Source: Thermotogota bacterium
Lineage (GTDB): Bacteria; Thermotogota; Thermotogae; Thermotogales; Thermotogaceae
Length of the DNA: 64,000 bases
Assembly: GCA_030550515.1 (NCBI GenBank)
Contig: JAUQPE010000029.1
Location: 1 to 64,000, forward strand
Reading direction: 5' to 3'
Both the position numbers and the translations under genes were made by a program. Below the pieces are notes generated by a model. It worked only from the letters and a program-made list of their open reading frames with translations. It was not told the origin of the DNA and made no database searches. Position 1 is the stretch's first letter, and each line of letters opens with the position of its first letter. Positions 43,547 to 53,448 of this stretch are shown piece after piece.

Positions 43547-45644
43547 CCCTTACTTCTTCCCCTTCTTTGACCCTTCTGAACTGTAACCTTCCCAAATCGT
43601 CTATGTTTATGACCTCCACTTTTATGATGTCCCCGACTTTGACTTTCTTGAGGAACTGCTTCATGTCTTCTCCCACTTTGCTCTGGTGGAGAAGCCCAAC
43701 TTTTCCAGGCCTCACCTCTATGAACAAACCGTACGGTTCTATCCTGGTGACTTTACCTTCGAGTATCTCACCCACTGAAATCTCTTTCGCGATCTCCCTT
43801 ATCACCTGTATCGCTCCGTCAACGTTGTTTTCAGAACTTCCGACGACTTTCACAAGACCCGTTTCGTCGTCTATCTCCACCTTCACGTCGTACTCTTTGA
43901 TTATCTTCTTGATCACCCTTCCACCAGGCCCTATCACGTCTGCAACCCTCTCCGGATCGATCTTCGTGACCTTGATGATTGGAGCGTACCTGGAGAGGTG
44001 TGGTCGTGGTGCGGAGATGGTTTCGTACATCTTGTCGAGGATGTACATCCGCGCTTCTCTCGCTTGAAGTAGTGCCTTCATGAGCAGTTCTTCTGAGACC
44101 CCAGAGATCTTGCAGTCCATTTGGAAGGCGGTGATCCCGTCTCTCGTTCCCGCAACCTTGAAATCCATGTCTCCGTAGTGATCTTCCATGCCTATGATGT
44201 CCGTGAGAACTATCTCGGCGTCTTCCTCCACGATGAGCCCCATGGCCACACCGGCTACATGTTTTCTGATGGGGACCCCCGCATCCATGAGTGCGAGGGA
44301 ACCGGAACAAACCGTGGCCATGGAGGAGGAACCGTTGGATTCCAAGATTTCCGAGACCACTCTTATCGTGTACGGGAATTCTTCTTCAGGTGGTAACATG
44401 TTCTTCAAGGCCCTCTCCGCCAGATGACCGTGCCCAATCTCGCGCCTGCTGGGGCCTTTCAACGGTTTCACTTCTCCCGTGCAAAAGGGCGGGAAGTTGT
44501 AGTGGAGCATGAACCTTTTGACGCCTTCTTCCAAGAGCGTGTCAATGATCTGCACATCCATCGGTGCCCCTAGCGTGACGATACCGAGACTCTGAGTCTC
44601 ACCTCTCGTGAACAGGGCGGAACCGTGAGTTCTCGGAAAGAGTCCAACCTCACAGGTGATGGGCCTGATGTCCTTCGGCCCTCTCCCATCGGCTCTGATT
44701 CCTTTCTCCACGATCATGCGTCGCATGGTCTTCTTCAAGGCGGTCTCGAACAACTCGCCCACAAGAAGTTTGGCAGATTCAGGATCTTCCACGTTGAACC
44801 TCTCGACTATCTGGGCGAAGATTGCTTCTTCGTATTCCTTCAAGAGTTTCTCTCTCTCCTTCTTTGTCTTGGCAAGGATCCTTCTCTCGAGTTCTTCTTT
44901 GTTGATCAGTTCGTTGAAGAACTCAACGAAACCTTCTGGTAGAGGTTCTTCGGTCACCTTCATTTTCTCCACGTTGAATTCCGACAAGATACTCTCCTGA
45001 AAGGCCACCATTTCCTTTATGATACCGTGCGCGAACTTGAGAGCTTTCACCATCTCTTCTTCTGAGACTTCTTTGGCCTCGCCCTCGACCATCGTAACCG
45101 TCTCTTTCGTGCCAGCGACCACGATATCCATGAGACCTTTCTCGATATCTTCTTCGGTGGGAAGGGCTATGAACCGACCGTCTCTGTAACCTATCCTCAC
45201 GCCAGCCACAACCCCTTCAAAAGGAACGGAGGAAAGGTTGAGGGCCAGAGAAGCCGCAAAGATCCCGACCATGTCAGGGGGAACCGTGGGGTCAGCCGAC
45301 AGAACGGTCACTATGACTTGGATCTCGTTTCTGAACTTCTTTGGGAATAGGGGTCTTATGGGGCGGTCGATGAGACGTGCGGAGAGAATTGCCGCTTCGC
45401 TTGGTTTCCCTTCTCTCTTTATGAACCCTCCAGGGATCTTACCGGCGGCGTAAAACCTTTCTTGGAACTCAACGGTGAGTGGGACGAAATCGACACCTTT
45501 GACGGCCTCTTCGGAGACGTTGACCGTCGCCAAGACAGCGGTATCACCAAACCTCACCAACACGGCACTGTTCGATTGCTTGGCGACTTTGCCGTGTTCC
45601 ACCACGAGTTCTCTTCCGAGGATGCTCGTTTTCCAAACCTTCAT
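43524..45644 (-). CDS. pnp: polyribonucleotide nucleotidyltransferase
   Basis: PNPase degrades RNA from the 3' end with phosphate. The 706-residue protein has two RNase PH-like domains, the second with [14 protein letters not shown] and [22 protein letters not shown] domain ([11 protein letters not shown]) and an S1 domain (about 620-690) follow. ATG 45644 follows AGAGGTGG. A stable hairpin separates it from rpsO, as in many bacteria. Confidence 0.96.
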
Positions 45645-45674
45645 TCTCTACCACCTCTTGCGTTCATTTCAAAC

Positions 45675-45702
45675 GGGGAAGCGGGCGTGTGCCCGCTTCC
45701 CC
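45675..45702 (-). terminator. stable hairpin between rpsO and pnp
   Basis: A perfect 12-bp G/C-rich stem with a four-base loop lies seven bases after the rpsO stop. On the minus strand no strong T run follows, so it may be a partial terminator, an RNase III site or an mRNA-stabilising hairpin. Confidence 0.65.
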
Positions 45703-45708
45703 CATCTT

Positions 45709-45978
45709 TCATTTCCTCAACCCAAGTTTCACAACCAGTTCTCTGTAGACCTCAGGTTTGGTTCGTCTCAAGTACTTCAACAGTTTCCTTCGCCTTCCTA
45801 TCATCTTCATCAAACCACGTCTGGAATGGAAATCCTTTGGGTGCTTCTTCAGATGTTCTGTCAGGTACCTGATCCTCGCTGTCAACAGGGCCACTTGTAT
45901 CTCCACCGAACCCGTGTCTTTCTCGTGAATCTGAAACTCCTTGATGATTTCTGCCTTCCTTTCCGGATCCAAAGACAC
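45709..45978 (-). CDS. rpsO: 30S ribosomal protein S15
   Basis: This is S15 of the usual 89 residues, with the hallmarks [31 protein letters not shown] and [12 protein letters not shown] 45978 lies nine bases after GGAGG. The open frame continues upstream through the promoter and tRNA-Gly and is not coding there. It is followed by the hairpin and pnp. Confidence 0.96.
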   Translation of the reverse strand: MSLDPERKAEIIKEFQIHEKDTGSVEIQVALLTARIRYLTEHLKKHPKDFHSRRGLMKMIGRRRKLLKYLRRTKPEVYRELVVKLGLRK

Positions 45979-46045
45979 GTCGTCACACCTCCAACTCCAG
46001 ACTCCTTCAACCCAGAAGAACACTTCCAGGTTGAGGTCAGAGAGA

Positions 46046-46054
46046 ATTATAGCA
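46046..46054 (-). promoter_or_regulatory. rpsO promoter, extended -10
   Basis: On the minus strand, TG (46054-46053), one base and TATAAT (46051-46046) form a perfect extended -10. It lies after the tRNA-Gly terminator and about 70 bases before the rpsO start. Confidence 0.6.
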
Positions 46055-46073
46055 TACCAACTTGCAAAATTTA

Positions 46074-46088
46074 ACCCGGCAGAGCCGG
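46074..46088 (-). terminator. tRNA-Gly terminator
   Basis: CCCGGC pairs with GCCGGG around a three-base loop just after the tRNA, followed on the minus strand by TTAAATTTTG. It is short but G/C-rich. Confidence 0.6.
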
Positions 46089-46093
46089 GAAAC

Positions 46094-46169
46094 TGGAGCG
46101 GGCGACGGGATTCGAACCCGCGACCCCCAGCTTGGGAAGCTGGTGCTCTACCACCTGAGCTACACCCGC
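46094..46169 (-). tRNA. tRNA-Gly (anticodon CCC)
   Basis: The cloverleaf is on the minus strand. Acceptor GCGGGTG pairs with CGCCCGC (one T-G pair). The anticodon stem CCAGC/GCTGG encloses loop TTCCCAA with anticodon CCC. The T arm is GCGGG-TTCGAAT-CCCGT. Discriminator T and CCA are encoded. Confidence 0.96.
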
Positions 46170-46189
46170 TCACCTCTTTTTCCCTAAGG

Positions 46190-46218
46190 ATTTTAACACA
46201 TGGGCTGTCTTTTATCAA
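46190..46218 (-). promoter_or_regulatory. tRNA-Gly promoter
   Basis: On the minus strand, TTGATA (46218-46213) and TAAAAT (46195-46190) are exactly 17 bases apart, placing the start just before the tRNA. Confidence 0.6.
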
Positions 46219-46254
46219 GGTCAGGGAATGCAAACCGAGAAGTCTCGTTCCGTA

Positions 46255-46263
46255 TGCTAGAAT
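46255..46263 (+). promoter_or_regulatory. promoter for the unknown gene and SagB-type nitroreductase
   Basis: TG, one base and TAGAAT (46258-46263) form an extended -10 element. A start near 46270 leaves a 20-base leader before GTG 46290. No clear -35 is visible. Confidence 0.4.
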
Positions 46264-46289
46264 CTAACAGAAGGGAAGGGGGTATTCTC

Positions 46290-46685
46290 GTGTTGAAGTT
46301 GGAAATCACTTATCCACTTCTCAAACGCTTAGTGTTGGGGGTTGTGAAGGGTTTAGCAGACTTCTCGATCGCCCGAGTAAGCGGTAACAGCGCGATCGTG
46401 AAGGTGAGGCACGGTTCTTTTCCTTTCTCTCTTTCCATGAAGGTGGATGTCTTATCGGTACAAAGCACCTCCGAAGATCCGGTTGTTTTGAAACTGGGAA
46501 TACCTGGGTTCCTGCTGGGTTTGTTGAAAGAGTACATAAAACGCGATGGGGTTGAGATCTCTGGATCCGAAATGAGGATATATCCGCAAAGGTTATCGAA
46601 GATACTGGAAGGGGTTCGCCTTTCGAAACTTGCTTTTGAGGAGAATGGCGTTACGGTCGTTTTTGAGGAGGAGCAGATGAGTTGA
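46290..46685 (+). CDS. protein of unknown function upstream of the SagB-type gene
   Basis: This 131-residue protein has no signal peptide and no clear transmembrane helix. Beta-like segments alternate with an amphipathic helix near GFLLGLLKEYIKR. I do not recognise the family. GTG 46290 lies seven bases after GGGGG. The stop overlaps the TTG of the nitroreductase gene (TTGA), so both are one transcript and may act together. Confidence 0.65.
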   Translation: MLKLEITYPLLKRLVLGVVKGLADFSIARVSGNSAIVKVRHGSFPFSLSMKVDVLSVQSTSEDPVVLKLGIPGFLLGLLKEYIKRDGVEISGSEMRIYPQRLSKILEGVRLSKLAFEENGVTVVFEEEQMS

Positions 46686-47419
46686 GCGAGGATTTCAAAA
46701 ACGTCCTGAAATCGAACTGGAAGAGGTTGATCGGAGAAATCACCGATCAGATGAGGGGATTTCCCCCTCCTCCTTTCGAGAAACCTTGCGACAGGGGACG
46801 TGAATTGGTTTCACTTCCCTCAATCGACACCCTCCTTCAAAGATACGGTCAGAAAACGTTTGTTGATGTGTTGAAAGGTAGGAAGAGTCGAAGGGAATTC
46901 AAAAACTCTCCAATGGAGTTGGGAGAGCTCGCCTACCTACTCTGGGCCACGCAGGGAATCAGAAAGGTCGTTGGGAATACATCCTTCAGGACGGTACCAT
47001 CCGCCGGTGCCCGTCATCCTCTCGAAACTTATCTGTTCGTGTTCCGCGTGACGGGGTTGCGGGCTGGATTGTACAGGTATCTTCCCCTGGAAAACGCGCT
47101 GGTGTTGGAAAAAGAGGGTGATTTCAGAAAGCCCATTGTGGAAGCTTGTTTTGGTCAAAAATTTGTGGGAGAAGCTGCTGTGGTGTTCGTTTGGACGGCG
47201 ATACCTTACAGAACTTCCTGGAGGTACGGTTCCGCCTCCTACAAACTCATACTTCTAGACGCCGGACACGTTTGTCAGAATCTATACCTCGCCTGTGAGA
47301 GTGTGGGGTGCGGTACTTGCGCTGTAGCCGCTTACGATCAGGAGAAGATGGACGAGTTGGTTGGTGTCGATGGTGAGAGAGAACTCGTGATCTACTTGGC
47401 ACCGGTAGGTAAAGTTTGA
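46682..47419 (+). CDS. SagB-type nitroreductase-family flavoprotein
   Basis: This 245-residue FMN-dependent oxidoreductase has the SagB/ThcOx pattern: GRKSRREFKNSPMELGELAYLLWATQG, PSAGARHPLETY and GLYRYLP, then DAGHVCQNLYLACESVGCGTC. In peptide-antibiotic clusters this family oxidises azolines, but stand-alone copies are common and no precursor peptide or cyclodehydratase gene is nearby. TTG 46682 follows GGAGGAG. The 3' end overlaps the convergent sulfatase gene by 28 bases. Confidence 0.84.
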   Translation: MSEDFKNVLKSNWKRLIGEITDQMRGFPPPPFEKPCDRGRELVSLPSIDTLLQRYGQKTFVDVLKGRKSRREFKNSPMELGELAYLLWATQGIRKVVGNTSFRTVPSAGARHPLETYLFVFRVTGLRAGLYRYLPLENALVLEKEGDFRKPIVEACFGQKFVGEAAVVFVWTAIPYRTSWRYGSASYKLILLDAGHVCQNLYLACESVGCGTCAVAAYDQEKMDELVGVDGERELVIYLAPVGKV

Positions 47420-48789
47420 AGGCTTCCCTCGCATCCTTTCAGGATGAAGTACTTCGGCGTCTCCACCTGCTGAATGGCCTTCACGTAACCGTCGAGACAG
47501 GAAACGTAAGAAACCTTCCTCTTCGTTCTGAGATCCCAAGCTTCGCTTCTCTCAAGTATCCCGTCCCATGAAACGATGAACCCGCGCTCGTCGTCCACGA
47601 AAGAGCCCTCGGGAACGTGGTATCTGAGCGCTGCGAACCCATGCTGTGCGTTTAAAAGGTCCTGCCCCAAGAAGATCTCTCCTTCGTATTCTATTCCCAA
47701 CAGATTCAGCAAAGTGGGTAAGAAGTCGATCTGCCCTCCTGTGATTTCAACCCTTTCCGCCAAACCAGATCCCGGGATGTGAACGATGAAAGGAACGTTG
47801 AAAGCGTCGAGAAAAGAGTACTCTCGGCCTAATATTTCAGTCATGATGTCTTTGGCTTCTTTGTTGAAGGGATAAAGCCCCGCGTGATCCCCGTAGATCA
47901 CGATCACAGAATTTTGATACAATCCGATTTTCTTGAGCTCCTCCAGAAATTGCCCGAGCGCCGCATCGGCGTAATGCACAGCTTGAAAGTAATTCCCCAC
48001 GACCGAGTTGGCTACCCTTGGTGGAAGGACAAGCTTTTTGTGGGAGTCCGGCAGGATAAAAGGTGAAAGACTGCTCAGGGTGATGAGAAAGGCGTAGAAC
48101 GGTTTGCGCAACTTTTCCATGATTCCCACTGCCTGGGTGAGGAACGATTCGTCCGAAAGACCCATACCGATCATTTCGTCTTGCTTGAAATCTTCCAAAG
48201 CGATGAAGTCGTCAAAACCAATGTAACTGTAGACTTCCCTCCTATTCCAAAACCAAGAGGAGTTCCCGTGCATGGCTACGGTATAGTAACCTTTCTCCCT
48301 CATTATCCTTGGAAGAGTTGGGAGGTTTATACGAGGGTACTTTTCGTACACGACCTCGTCCCTCAGGCAATGAAGCGACGTGTTGAAGACGAACTCCGCA
48401 TCAGCAGTGTTCCCGCTTCCCACCTGTTGGTAGCAATTCGCAAAGTATATGGTGTCCTTCTTCAAGATCTTGTTGAGGTTGGGTGTTATCTCTTGGCCGT
48501 TGTAGACGAGACCTACGAGAAGGTTTTGGAGCGATTCGAAGTGGATCACGATCACGTTCCTGCCGGCAGCTATTCCGTGGTATTTCTTTTGGGATCCGTT
48601 TCCAAGAGAACTTCCCTTCATCTCGTGGGGTTCTTCACCTTTGAGGGGAGGGGAAAAGAGTCTCAAAAGATCGTGGACGTGATACGTGAAGAAACCGTAT
48701 TTGTTGAACACGATTTTTCCTTCCGATGACTCGGCCAACAAGGGCGAAATCAAAAAAACGCTACCACAAAGATGTGGATCCAACCCCAC
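47392..48789 (-). CDS. LTA-synthase-like sulfatase domain (C-terminal part, frameshifted)
   Basis: This is the catalytic part of an alkaline-phosphatase-superfamily phosphoglycerol transferase. The metal ligand is in VIVIHFESLQN, the nucleophile region is GSGNTADAEFVFNTS, and MHGNSSWFWNR and VIYGDHAG follow. Its first dozen residues up to 48754 are out-of-frame noise; true coding joins at the T7 run (48752-48758), where the upstream membrane part ends in another frame. No ribosome site precedes the ATG at 48789. Adding one base to the run would give one 608-residue protein with an intact fifth membrane helix. Confidence 0.72.
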   Translation of the reverse strand: MGLDPHLCGSVFLISPLLAESSEGKIVFNKYGFFTYHVHDLLRLFSPPLKGEEPHEMKGSSLGNGSQKKYHGIAAGRNVIVIHFESLQNLLVGLVYNGQEITPNLNKILKKDTIYFANCYQQVGSGNTADAEFVFNTSLHCLRDEVVYEKYPRINLPTLPRIMREKGYYTVAMHGNSSWFWNRREVYSYIGFDDFIALEDFKQDEMIGMGLSDESFLTQAVGIMEKLRKPFYAFLITLSSLSPFILPDSHKKLVLPPRVANSVVGNYFQAVHYADAALGQFLEELKKIGLYQNSVIVIYGDHAGLYPFNKEAKDIMTEILGREYSFLDAFNVPFIVHIPGSGLAERVEITGGQIDFLPTLLNLLGIEYEGEIFLGQDLLNAQHGFAALRYHVPEGSFVDDERGFIVSWDGILERSEAWDLRTKRKVSYVSCLDGYVKAIQQVETPKYFILKGCEGSLQTLPTGAK

Positions 48790-49217
48790 CTTCCCTTCGA
48801 TTCCTTGGGTGGGGCGGATAGGTTAACGATTCGCTTTCTTCGAACCTGAAAGATTGAAAGAAATGGTATGTCGGCGATGAAAAGAAGGGAGGGAACGTTC
48901 AGAAAGTAGCGGATGTTCCCTCCCAGCTTTCCAACTTGTGGGATCAAGACGATTTCTCTGATGGAAGAGAGATTCCCAAAGTTCATAAAATGCAGGTGAT
49001 CCACGAAGAGCAACACCGAGAAGGTTACGTAGAGGCCAAAAGATAGTTTTTCAAATCCGACGATCAGAGAGCACAAAAGAACCATCCATCCCGCCAAACT
49101 CAAAAGGACGGAGAACTTAAACGAGTAGAGTGTCAAGAAGTGAAAATACGTAATTTTTGCGCAAAAGAGCAATGCTATTAATATCGAAAAATTTTCCTTC
49201 TTCAACACGAATATCAC
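48750..49217 (-). CDS. LTA-synthase-like membrane domain (N-terminal part, frameshifted)
   Basis: This 155-residue fragment has four or more transmembrane helices in the arrangement expected before an LtaS-type sulfatase domain. It ends in the middle of a hydrophobic helix (WGWIHIFVVAFF) at a stop inside CAAAAAAAC on the plus strand. The other frame continues the helix as LISPLLA. GTG 49217 overlaps the stop of the SurA-like gene (GTGA). It may be a pseudogene, a slippage-expressed gene or an assembly error. Confidence 0.7.
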   Translation of the reverse strand: MIFVLKKENFSILIALLFCAKITYFHFLTLYSFKFSVLLSLAGWMVLLCSLIVGFEKLSFGLYVTFSVLLFVDHLHFMNFGNLSSIREIVLIPQVGKLGGNIRYFLNVPSLLFIADIPFLSIFQVRRKRIVNLSAPPKESKGRWGWIHIFVVAFF

Positions 49218-50992
49218 TTACCTGAATTCTCCGTAGCGATGTTGGTCTCGGTAGCGGAAAGAGTTTGAAGTTCCTTCTTCAAGGACTCTATTTGGTTGTA
49301 CGCGACCTCGTAGTCCATGAAATCGGGTTTCAACTTTTTCATCTCCTCCACGTAGAGCTCCGCAGACGTTGCGTCTTTCAAAAGAAGGCTCATGTCGTAG
49401 AGTAGGTAGTAAGACTCCACCCTGATGTCCGTTGGAACGTTCGTGGAACTTGCGAGCGTGTACAGGTTCAACATGATCTGCACGAGGTAATTGAAGTAAG
49501 AAGAACTGTCATGACTTCCAGAAAGTAGAGGTTTTATCGCGTTGTACAGCGTGGAGAAGTAATCGTATCGTACCTTGGGATCGTTTGGTTTTATCGAATA
49601 CATCTTCTCGACTACGTATACGGAGTTAGGATAGACCTGGTATAAGTGAGTTACCAGTTCTTCCCTCTGTTTCTCTAACCTCTGCTTTTCTTCTTCGAGT
49701 GCCGTCTTCTTCGCCACCACTTCTTCTAGGGACATCTTCCCGAACCTTTCCACCAAATCTTTGTCTGGTTCCAATCCTCGTTTCAAGATGTCCTCGTACA
49801 CCGACAACCTTCCTGTCTCCGAAGTGAGCTCGTTGATCCTGTCTTCCAGAAACAGGACGTAGAGGGATTTCAAGCTGTCCTGAACCGCCGCGTCGAAAAC
49901 CCCATCCTCGAACAGCACACTTTCGAGTTCTCTGAAAGCCTCCTCAACGTTGAGGTTTTGGTAATTCCTCCCCGCTGCGTAGTACCACCAATACCTCAAG
50001 GCTTGATCGTTGAAAGCATACGATATCCTCTCTTCGTTTAAGAACCTCTGAAGCCATGCTTGAAGTTCCTCTTGTTCGACTTGATTCTTCAGAGTGGCGT
50101 AAACGTCTGAGGAAGCGAAGTTCTCGTAACTTGAGAACACCTGAGACGCAGTCACTTTGAAAACGTACCATCTGTTCAGGAAGGAGAAAGGACCTACAAT
50201 AGAACCCGGAGCAACAGAAAACACTTGTTCCTCAATGTCCCTCGGAAGGAGTCCTCTCCCAACGTTCATGAGAGGTTCCGTGGGCAAGTTGAGAGAAGAA
50301 GCGGTATCTTCGAATCCTTCTTTTTTGGCTTTTTCCAAGAACTCCTCTGCCTCTTTTTGACTTTCGAACGATACACCCAGCAGATCCACTCTGTCATACT
50401 CCAACTGCAGCTTTTCTTTGTTCTTTTCGTAGTACTCCTTCATCCTCTCCTCGCCAACGACTGCCACTTTTTCTCTAACTTTCTTCACGGTTAGCTGGGT
50501 AACAATTTGTGGTTTAAGGTACTTCTCCTGATAGCGGGCCAGACTTCCGTACCTTCTCTCTATAAAAGCGAGTTGGTTCTTGTCCTTCTTTATCGTGTTG
50601 ATGGTGTTCTCTATCTCTTTCTTGACTTCCCTGGAAGAAGGTTTCACGTTGTTCTTCTCCGCATAGTAAAGAACCACCTTTTGTTGGAGCAAAACATCGG
50701 CTATCAAAGCTTTTAAGCGGGGTTCATCGAAGAGGGTGTCCAGGGACGAAACTTGGTAGAGATTGATGAGATTCGTGTAAAAATCATCTATCTCCCACGG
50801 CATCAACCAGTAATCTTTTCTCTCGATAGGTTTCCCATCCTTCACAAGGTAAGCAACAGCCTGTTCGATCGTGTAGTTTTCGACTTCCGGGTTCCTGATC
50901 ACCGCCACTGACCACCAAATCATCCCAACTACGAACGCTATGGCGACCACCCAGATTATCAACCCTTGCCATTTTTTCATCCACTTTCTCAT
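49214..50992 (-). CDS. SurA/PpiD-like periplasmic chaperone
   Basis: This 592-residue protein has an N-terminal membrane anchor (about residues 10-30), a SurA-N-like helical domain (about 60-190) and one parvulin-like PpiC domain (about 190-300, ending [16 protein letters not shown]). A long helical C-terminal half has a coiled coil (about 410-445). It probably folds exported proteins. ATG 50992 follows GGGAGG and overlaps the lysS stop. Confidence 0.78.
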   Translation of the reverse strand: MRKWMKKWQGLIIWVVAIAFVVGMIWWSVAVIRNPEVENYTIEQAVAYLVKDGKPIERKDYWLMPWEIDDFYTNLINLYQVSSLDTLFDEPRLKALIADVLLQQKVVLYYAEKNNVKPSSREVKKEIENTINTIKKDKNQLAFIERRYGSLARYQEKYLKPQIVTQLTVKKVREKVAVVGEERMKEYYEKNKEKLQLEYDRVDLLGVSFESQKEAEEFLEKAKKEGFEDTASSLNLPTEPLMNVGRGLLPRDIEEQVFSVAPGSIVGPFSFLNRWYVFKVTASQVFSSYENFASSDVYATLKNQVEQEELQAWLQRFLNEERISYAFNDQALRYWWYYAAGRNYQNLNVEEAFRELESVLFEDGVFDAAVQDSLKSLYVLFLEDRINELTSETGRLSVYEDILKRGLEPDKDLVERFGKMSLEEVVAKKTALEEEKQRLEKQREELVTHLYQVYPNSVYVVEKMYSIKPNDPKVRYDYFSTLYNAIKPLLSGSHDSSSYFNYLVQIMLNLYTLASSTNVPTDIRVESYYLLYDMSLLLKDATSAELYVEEMKKLKPDFMDYEVAYNQIESLKKELQTLSATETNIATENSGK

Positions 50993-52497
50993 CCTTCAAA
51001 ACCTCCCTCAAACTCGATTTCTTCCTCCTCAAACTTCTTGGGCCTCACGAGAGGAAAAAGTATAACGTCTCTGATGCTTGGAGAATCCGTGATGAACATG
51101 AAAAGCCTGTCGAGCCCTATCCCCAATCCGGCTGTTGGAGGCATGCCGTACTCGAGCGCTCTGACGAAATCCAAATCCATCATGTGAGCTTCTTCGTCTC
51201 CTTCTTCTCTGAGTTTCGTCTGTTCCAGAAACCTCTGGTACTGGTCTATCGGATCGTTCAACTCCGTGAAAGCGTTTGCTATCTCCCTTCCGAAGATGAT
51301 CAATTCGAAGCGTTCCGTCAACCTTGGATCGTCTCTGTGTCTTTTTGCGAGAGGTGAGATCGTGACCGGATGATCCACAACGAAAGTGGGGTTGATGATC
51401 TCTTCTTCTACCAGCTCTCTCAACTTGTCTATCAAGTGCGCTCTGTTTTTTATCTCGACCTCCACTCCATGTTCCTTCAACTTCTGCAGGAACACATCGT
51501 CTTCGTCCTCCAGTATGTCCACACCCAGTTTCTCCTTCAAAAGTTCCCTCATTCTGACCCTCTTCCACGGAGGTGTGAAGTCTATCTCAACACCCTGATA
51601 GGTGATCTTCAGCTTTCCACACGTTTTCAACACCACCTCCGCTATCAACTCCTCCGTGAGTTTCATCATGTCGTTGTAGTCCGCGTAAGCTTGATAGATC
51701 TCTATACTCGTGAACTCAGGGTTGTGCTTGTAGGAGATACCCTCGTTTCTGAAATTTTTCCCTATCTCGTATATCTTCTCGAATCCCCCAACGATCAATC
51801 TCTTCAGGTACAGCTCCGGTGCTATCCTGAGGTACATATCCATGTCGAAAACGTTCAAATGCGTGACGAAGGGTCTTGCCTCTGCCCCACCTGTGACGTA
51901 GTGCAGTATCGGTGTCTCCACCTCCAAAAATCCCCTGCTGTCCAAAAAGTTCCTGATCACACGAACCGCTTCGAAGCGCTTTTTGAAGCGGTTCAGGGCT
52001 TCGTCACTCATGATCAACTCTAGGTACCTTTGTCTGTATATGATCTCTTTGTCCCTCAAACCGTGCCACTTTTCCGGAAGGGGTCTCAAGGCCTTACTCA
52101 ATAGCTTGTAGTTTTCCACGTACAGAGTGAGTTCTCCCGTTTTACTCTTGAAAGGGAAACCTTCGATTCCAAGGAAATCACCTACGTTCACGTGTTTTTT
52201 GAAAAACAAAAAAGCGCTCTCTCCTACTGTATCCATCCTGATGTAGGCCTGTATTCTCCCAGTGGTATCCTTCAAATGGAAGAACGCCGTCTTCCCGTGG
52301 TGTCTTATGGACATGACCCTTCCCGCGAACCTGATCTTCTCTTCCGATAAAACGTCACCAGCTTGCAATCGGTCATACTTTTTCTTTATTTCTTCAACTG
52401 TCATCTCCTTGGAGAAGTGGTTCGGATAGGGTTCAACGCCCAAAGATCGAAGCTCTTCTATCTCTTTGATACGTTGCTCACGGATCTCTTTGAGCAC
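50989..52497 (-). CDS. lysS: lysyl-tRNA synthetase, class II
   Basis: This 502-residue class IIb enzyme has an N-terminal OB-fold anticodon domain (about 55-150) and motif 2 [18 protein letters not shown]. Motif 3 is [18 protein letters not shown] 52497 lies seven bases after GGAGG. The order greA-lysS is common in bacteria. Confidence 0.95.
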   Translation of the reverse strand: MLKEIREQRIKEIEELRSLGVEPYPNHFSKEMTVEEIKKKYDRLQAGDVLSEEKIRFAGRVMSIRHHGKTAFFHLKDTTGRIQAYIRMDTVGESAFLFFKKHVNVGDFLGIEGFPFKSKTGELTLYVENYKLLSKALRPLPEKWHGLRDKEIIYRQRYLELIMSDEALNRFKKRFEAVRVIRNFLDSRGFLEVETPILHYVTGGAEARPFVTHLNVFDMDMYLRIAPELYLKRLIVGGFEKIYEIGKNFRNEGISYKHNPEFTSIEIYQAYADYNDMMKLTEELIAEVVLKTCGKLKITYQGVEIDFTPPWKRVRMRELLKEKLGVDILEDEDDVFLQKLKEHGVEVEIKNRAHLIDKLRELVEEEIINPTFVVDHPVTISPLAKRHRDDPRLTERFELIIFGREIANAFTELNDPIDQYQRFLEQTKLREEGDEEAHMMDLDFVRALEYGMPPTAGLGIGLDRLFMFITDSPSIRDVILFPLVRPKKFEEEEIEFEGGFEG

Positions 52498-52510
52498 TGG
52501 ATCACCTCCA

Positions 52511-52981
52511 TCAGCCGTTCATTATCGCGAGGACTTGGTACCTTCTTATTCCTCCCGGCGCCTTGACTTTCACGATTTCTCCAACTTTCCTTCCGAGGAG
52601 ATTCTTCCCAAGTGGGGAGTCGGCGCTCAACTTTCCACTGAAAAAGTCTGCCTCTTGCGGTGTCACTATCCTGAACTTGTACTCTTCTTCGGTGTCCAGA
52701 TCCTTTATCACAACCCATTTTCCAAGGCTCACTTCGTTACCTTCTCCCGTTTCGTCTATGATCTCAGCGTTGTTAAGGATCTGTTCTATCTCCATTATCC
52801 TACTTCCGACGCGTCCTTGCTCGTTTTTGGCCGCTTCGTACTCAGAGTTCTCCGAAAGGTCACCGAGTTCCCTCGCTTCTTTTATCCTCTCGGAGATCTC
52901 GTACATGAACTTCTTCTTGAGCTCTTCGAGTTCTCTCACGAGCTTTTCGTATCCCTCACGCGTGAGGTAGATCTTTTTCAT
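52511..52981 (-). CDS. greA: transcription elongation factor GreA
   Basis: GreA stimulates transcript cleavage by stalled RNA polymerase. The 156-residue protein has the N-terminal coiled coil [20 protein letters not shown], acidic tip residues in [18 protein letters not shown] and a C-terminal FKBP-like domain with [17 protein letters not shown] 52981 overlaps the nrdR stop and follows GGAGGGTGA. Confidence 0.95.
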   Translation of the reverse strand: MKKIYLTREGYEKLVRELEELKKKFMYEISERIKEARELGDLSENSEYEAAKNEQGRVGSRIMEIEQILNNAEIIDETGEGNEVSLGKWVVIKDLDTEEEYKFRIVTPQEADFFSGKLSADSPLGKNLLGRKVGEIVKVKAPGGIRRYQVLAIMNG

Positions 52982-53448
52982 CCTCTATCACCCTCCTTTT
53001 CCCTCTTCAGTTCTTTCACGATTTCAAGGAATTGATCTATTTCCCTAAAATCCCTGTACACGGACGCAAAGCGAACGTACGCGACCTGATCCACTTTTTT
53101 CAGCTCTTCCATCACCAGCTCACCAATCTTCCTGCTCTCCACCTCGAACCCTTCCTCTTCTCTCAATCTCGCACAAACACGGTTCACGATCTCTTCTATT
53201 TGATCGTAGGTTACGGGACGTTTCTCGCATGCCTTGAGGATTCCGTTCTTTATCTTGTCCCTGTTGAACCTCTCCCTCCTTCCATCCTTTTTTACAACAA
53301 GAACGGGACCTTCTTCATATCTTTCGTAAGTTGTAAACCTTTTGCCACAATTGCTGCATTCCCTTCTCCGCCTTATTGCGGAACCATCGGATGTTGGCCT
53401 AGAGTCCAAAACCTTCGTTTCGATGGAACCACAAAATGGGCACCTCAT
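52978..53448 (-). CDS. nrdR: transcriptional repressor NrdR
   Basis: This repressor of ribonucleotide reductase genes senses dATP/ATP. It has an N-terminal zinc ribbon (CPFC...CSNC) and an ATP-cone domain (about 49-140). It is 156 residues long. No ribonucleotide reductase gene is in the window. Start and stop both form ATGA overlaps with whiA and greA. Confidence 0.95.
   Translation of the reverse strand: MRCPFCGSIETKVLDSRPTSDGSAIRRRRECSNCGKRFTTYERYEEGPVLVVKKDGRRERFNRDKIKNGILKACEKRPVTYDQIEEIVNRVCARLREEEGFEVESRKIGELVMEELKKVDQVAYVRFASVYRDFREIDQFLEIVKELKREKEGDRG

Noticed and set aside
45709-46233. A longer rpsO frame running to 46233
   Set aside because: It would translate through tRNA-Gly; S15 is normally 89 residues and GGAGG supports GTG 45978.
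46682-47419. A thiazole/oxazole-modified peptide cluster around the SagB-type gene
   Set aside because: No precursor peptide, cyclodehydratase or export gene is found on either side.
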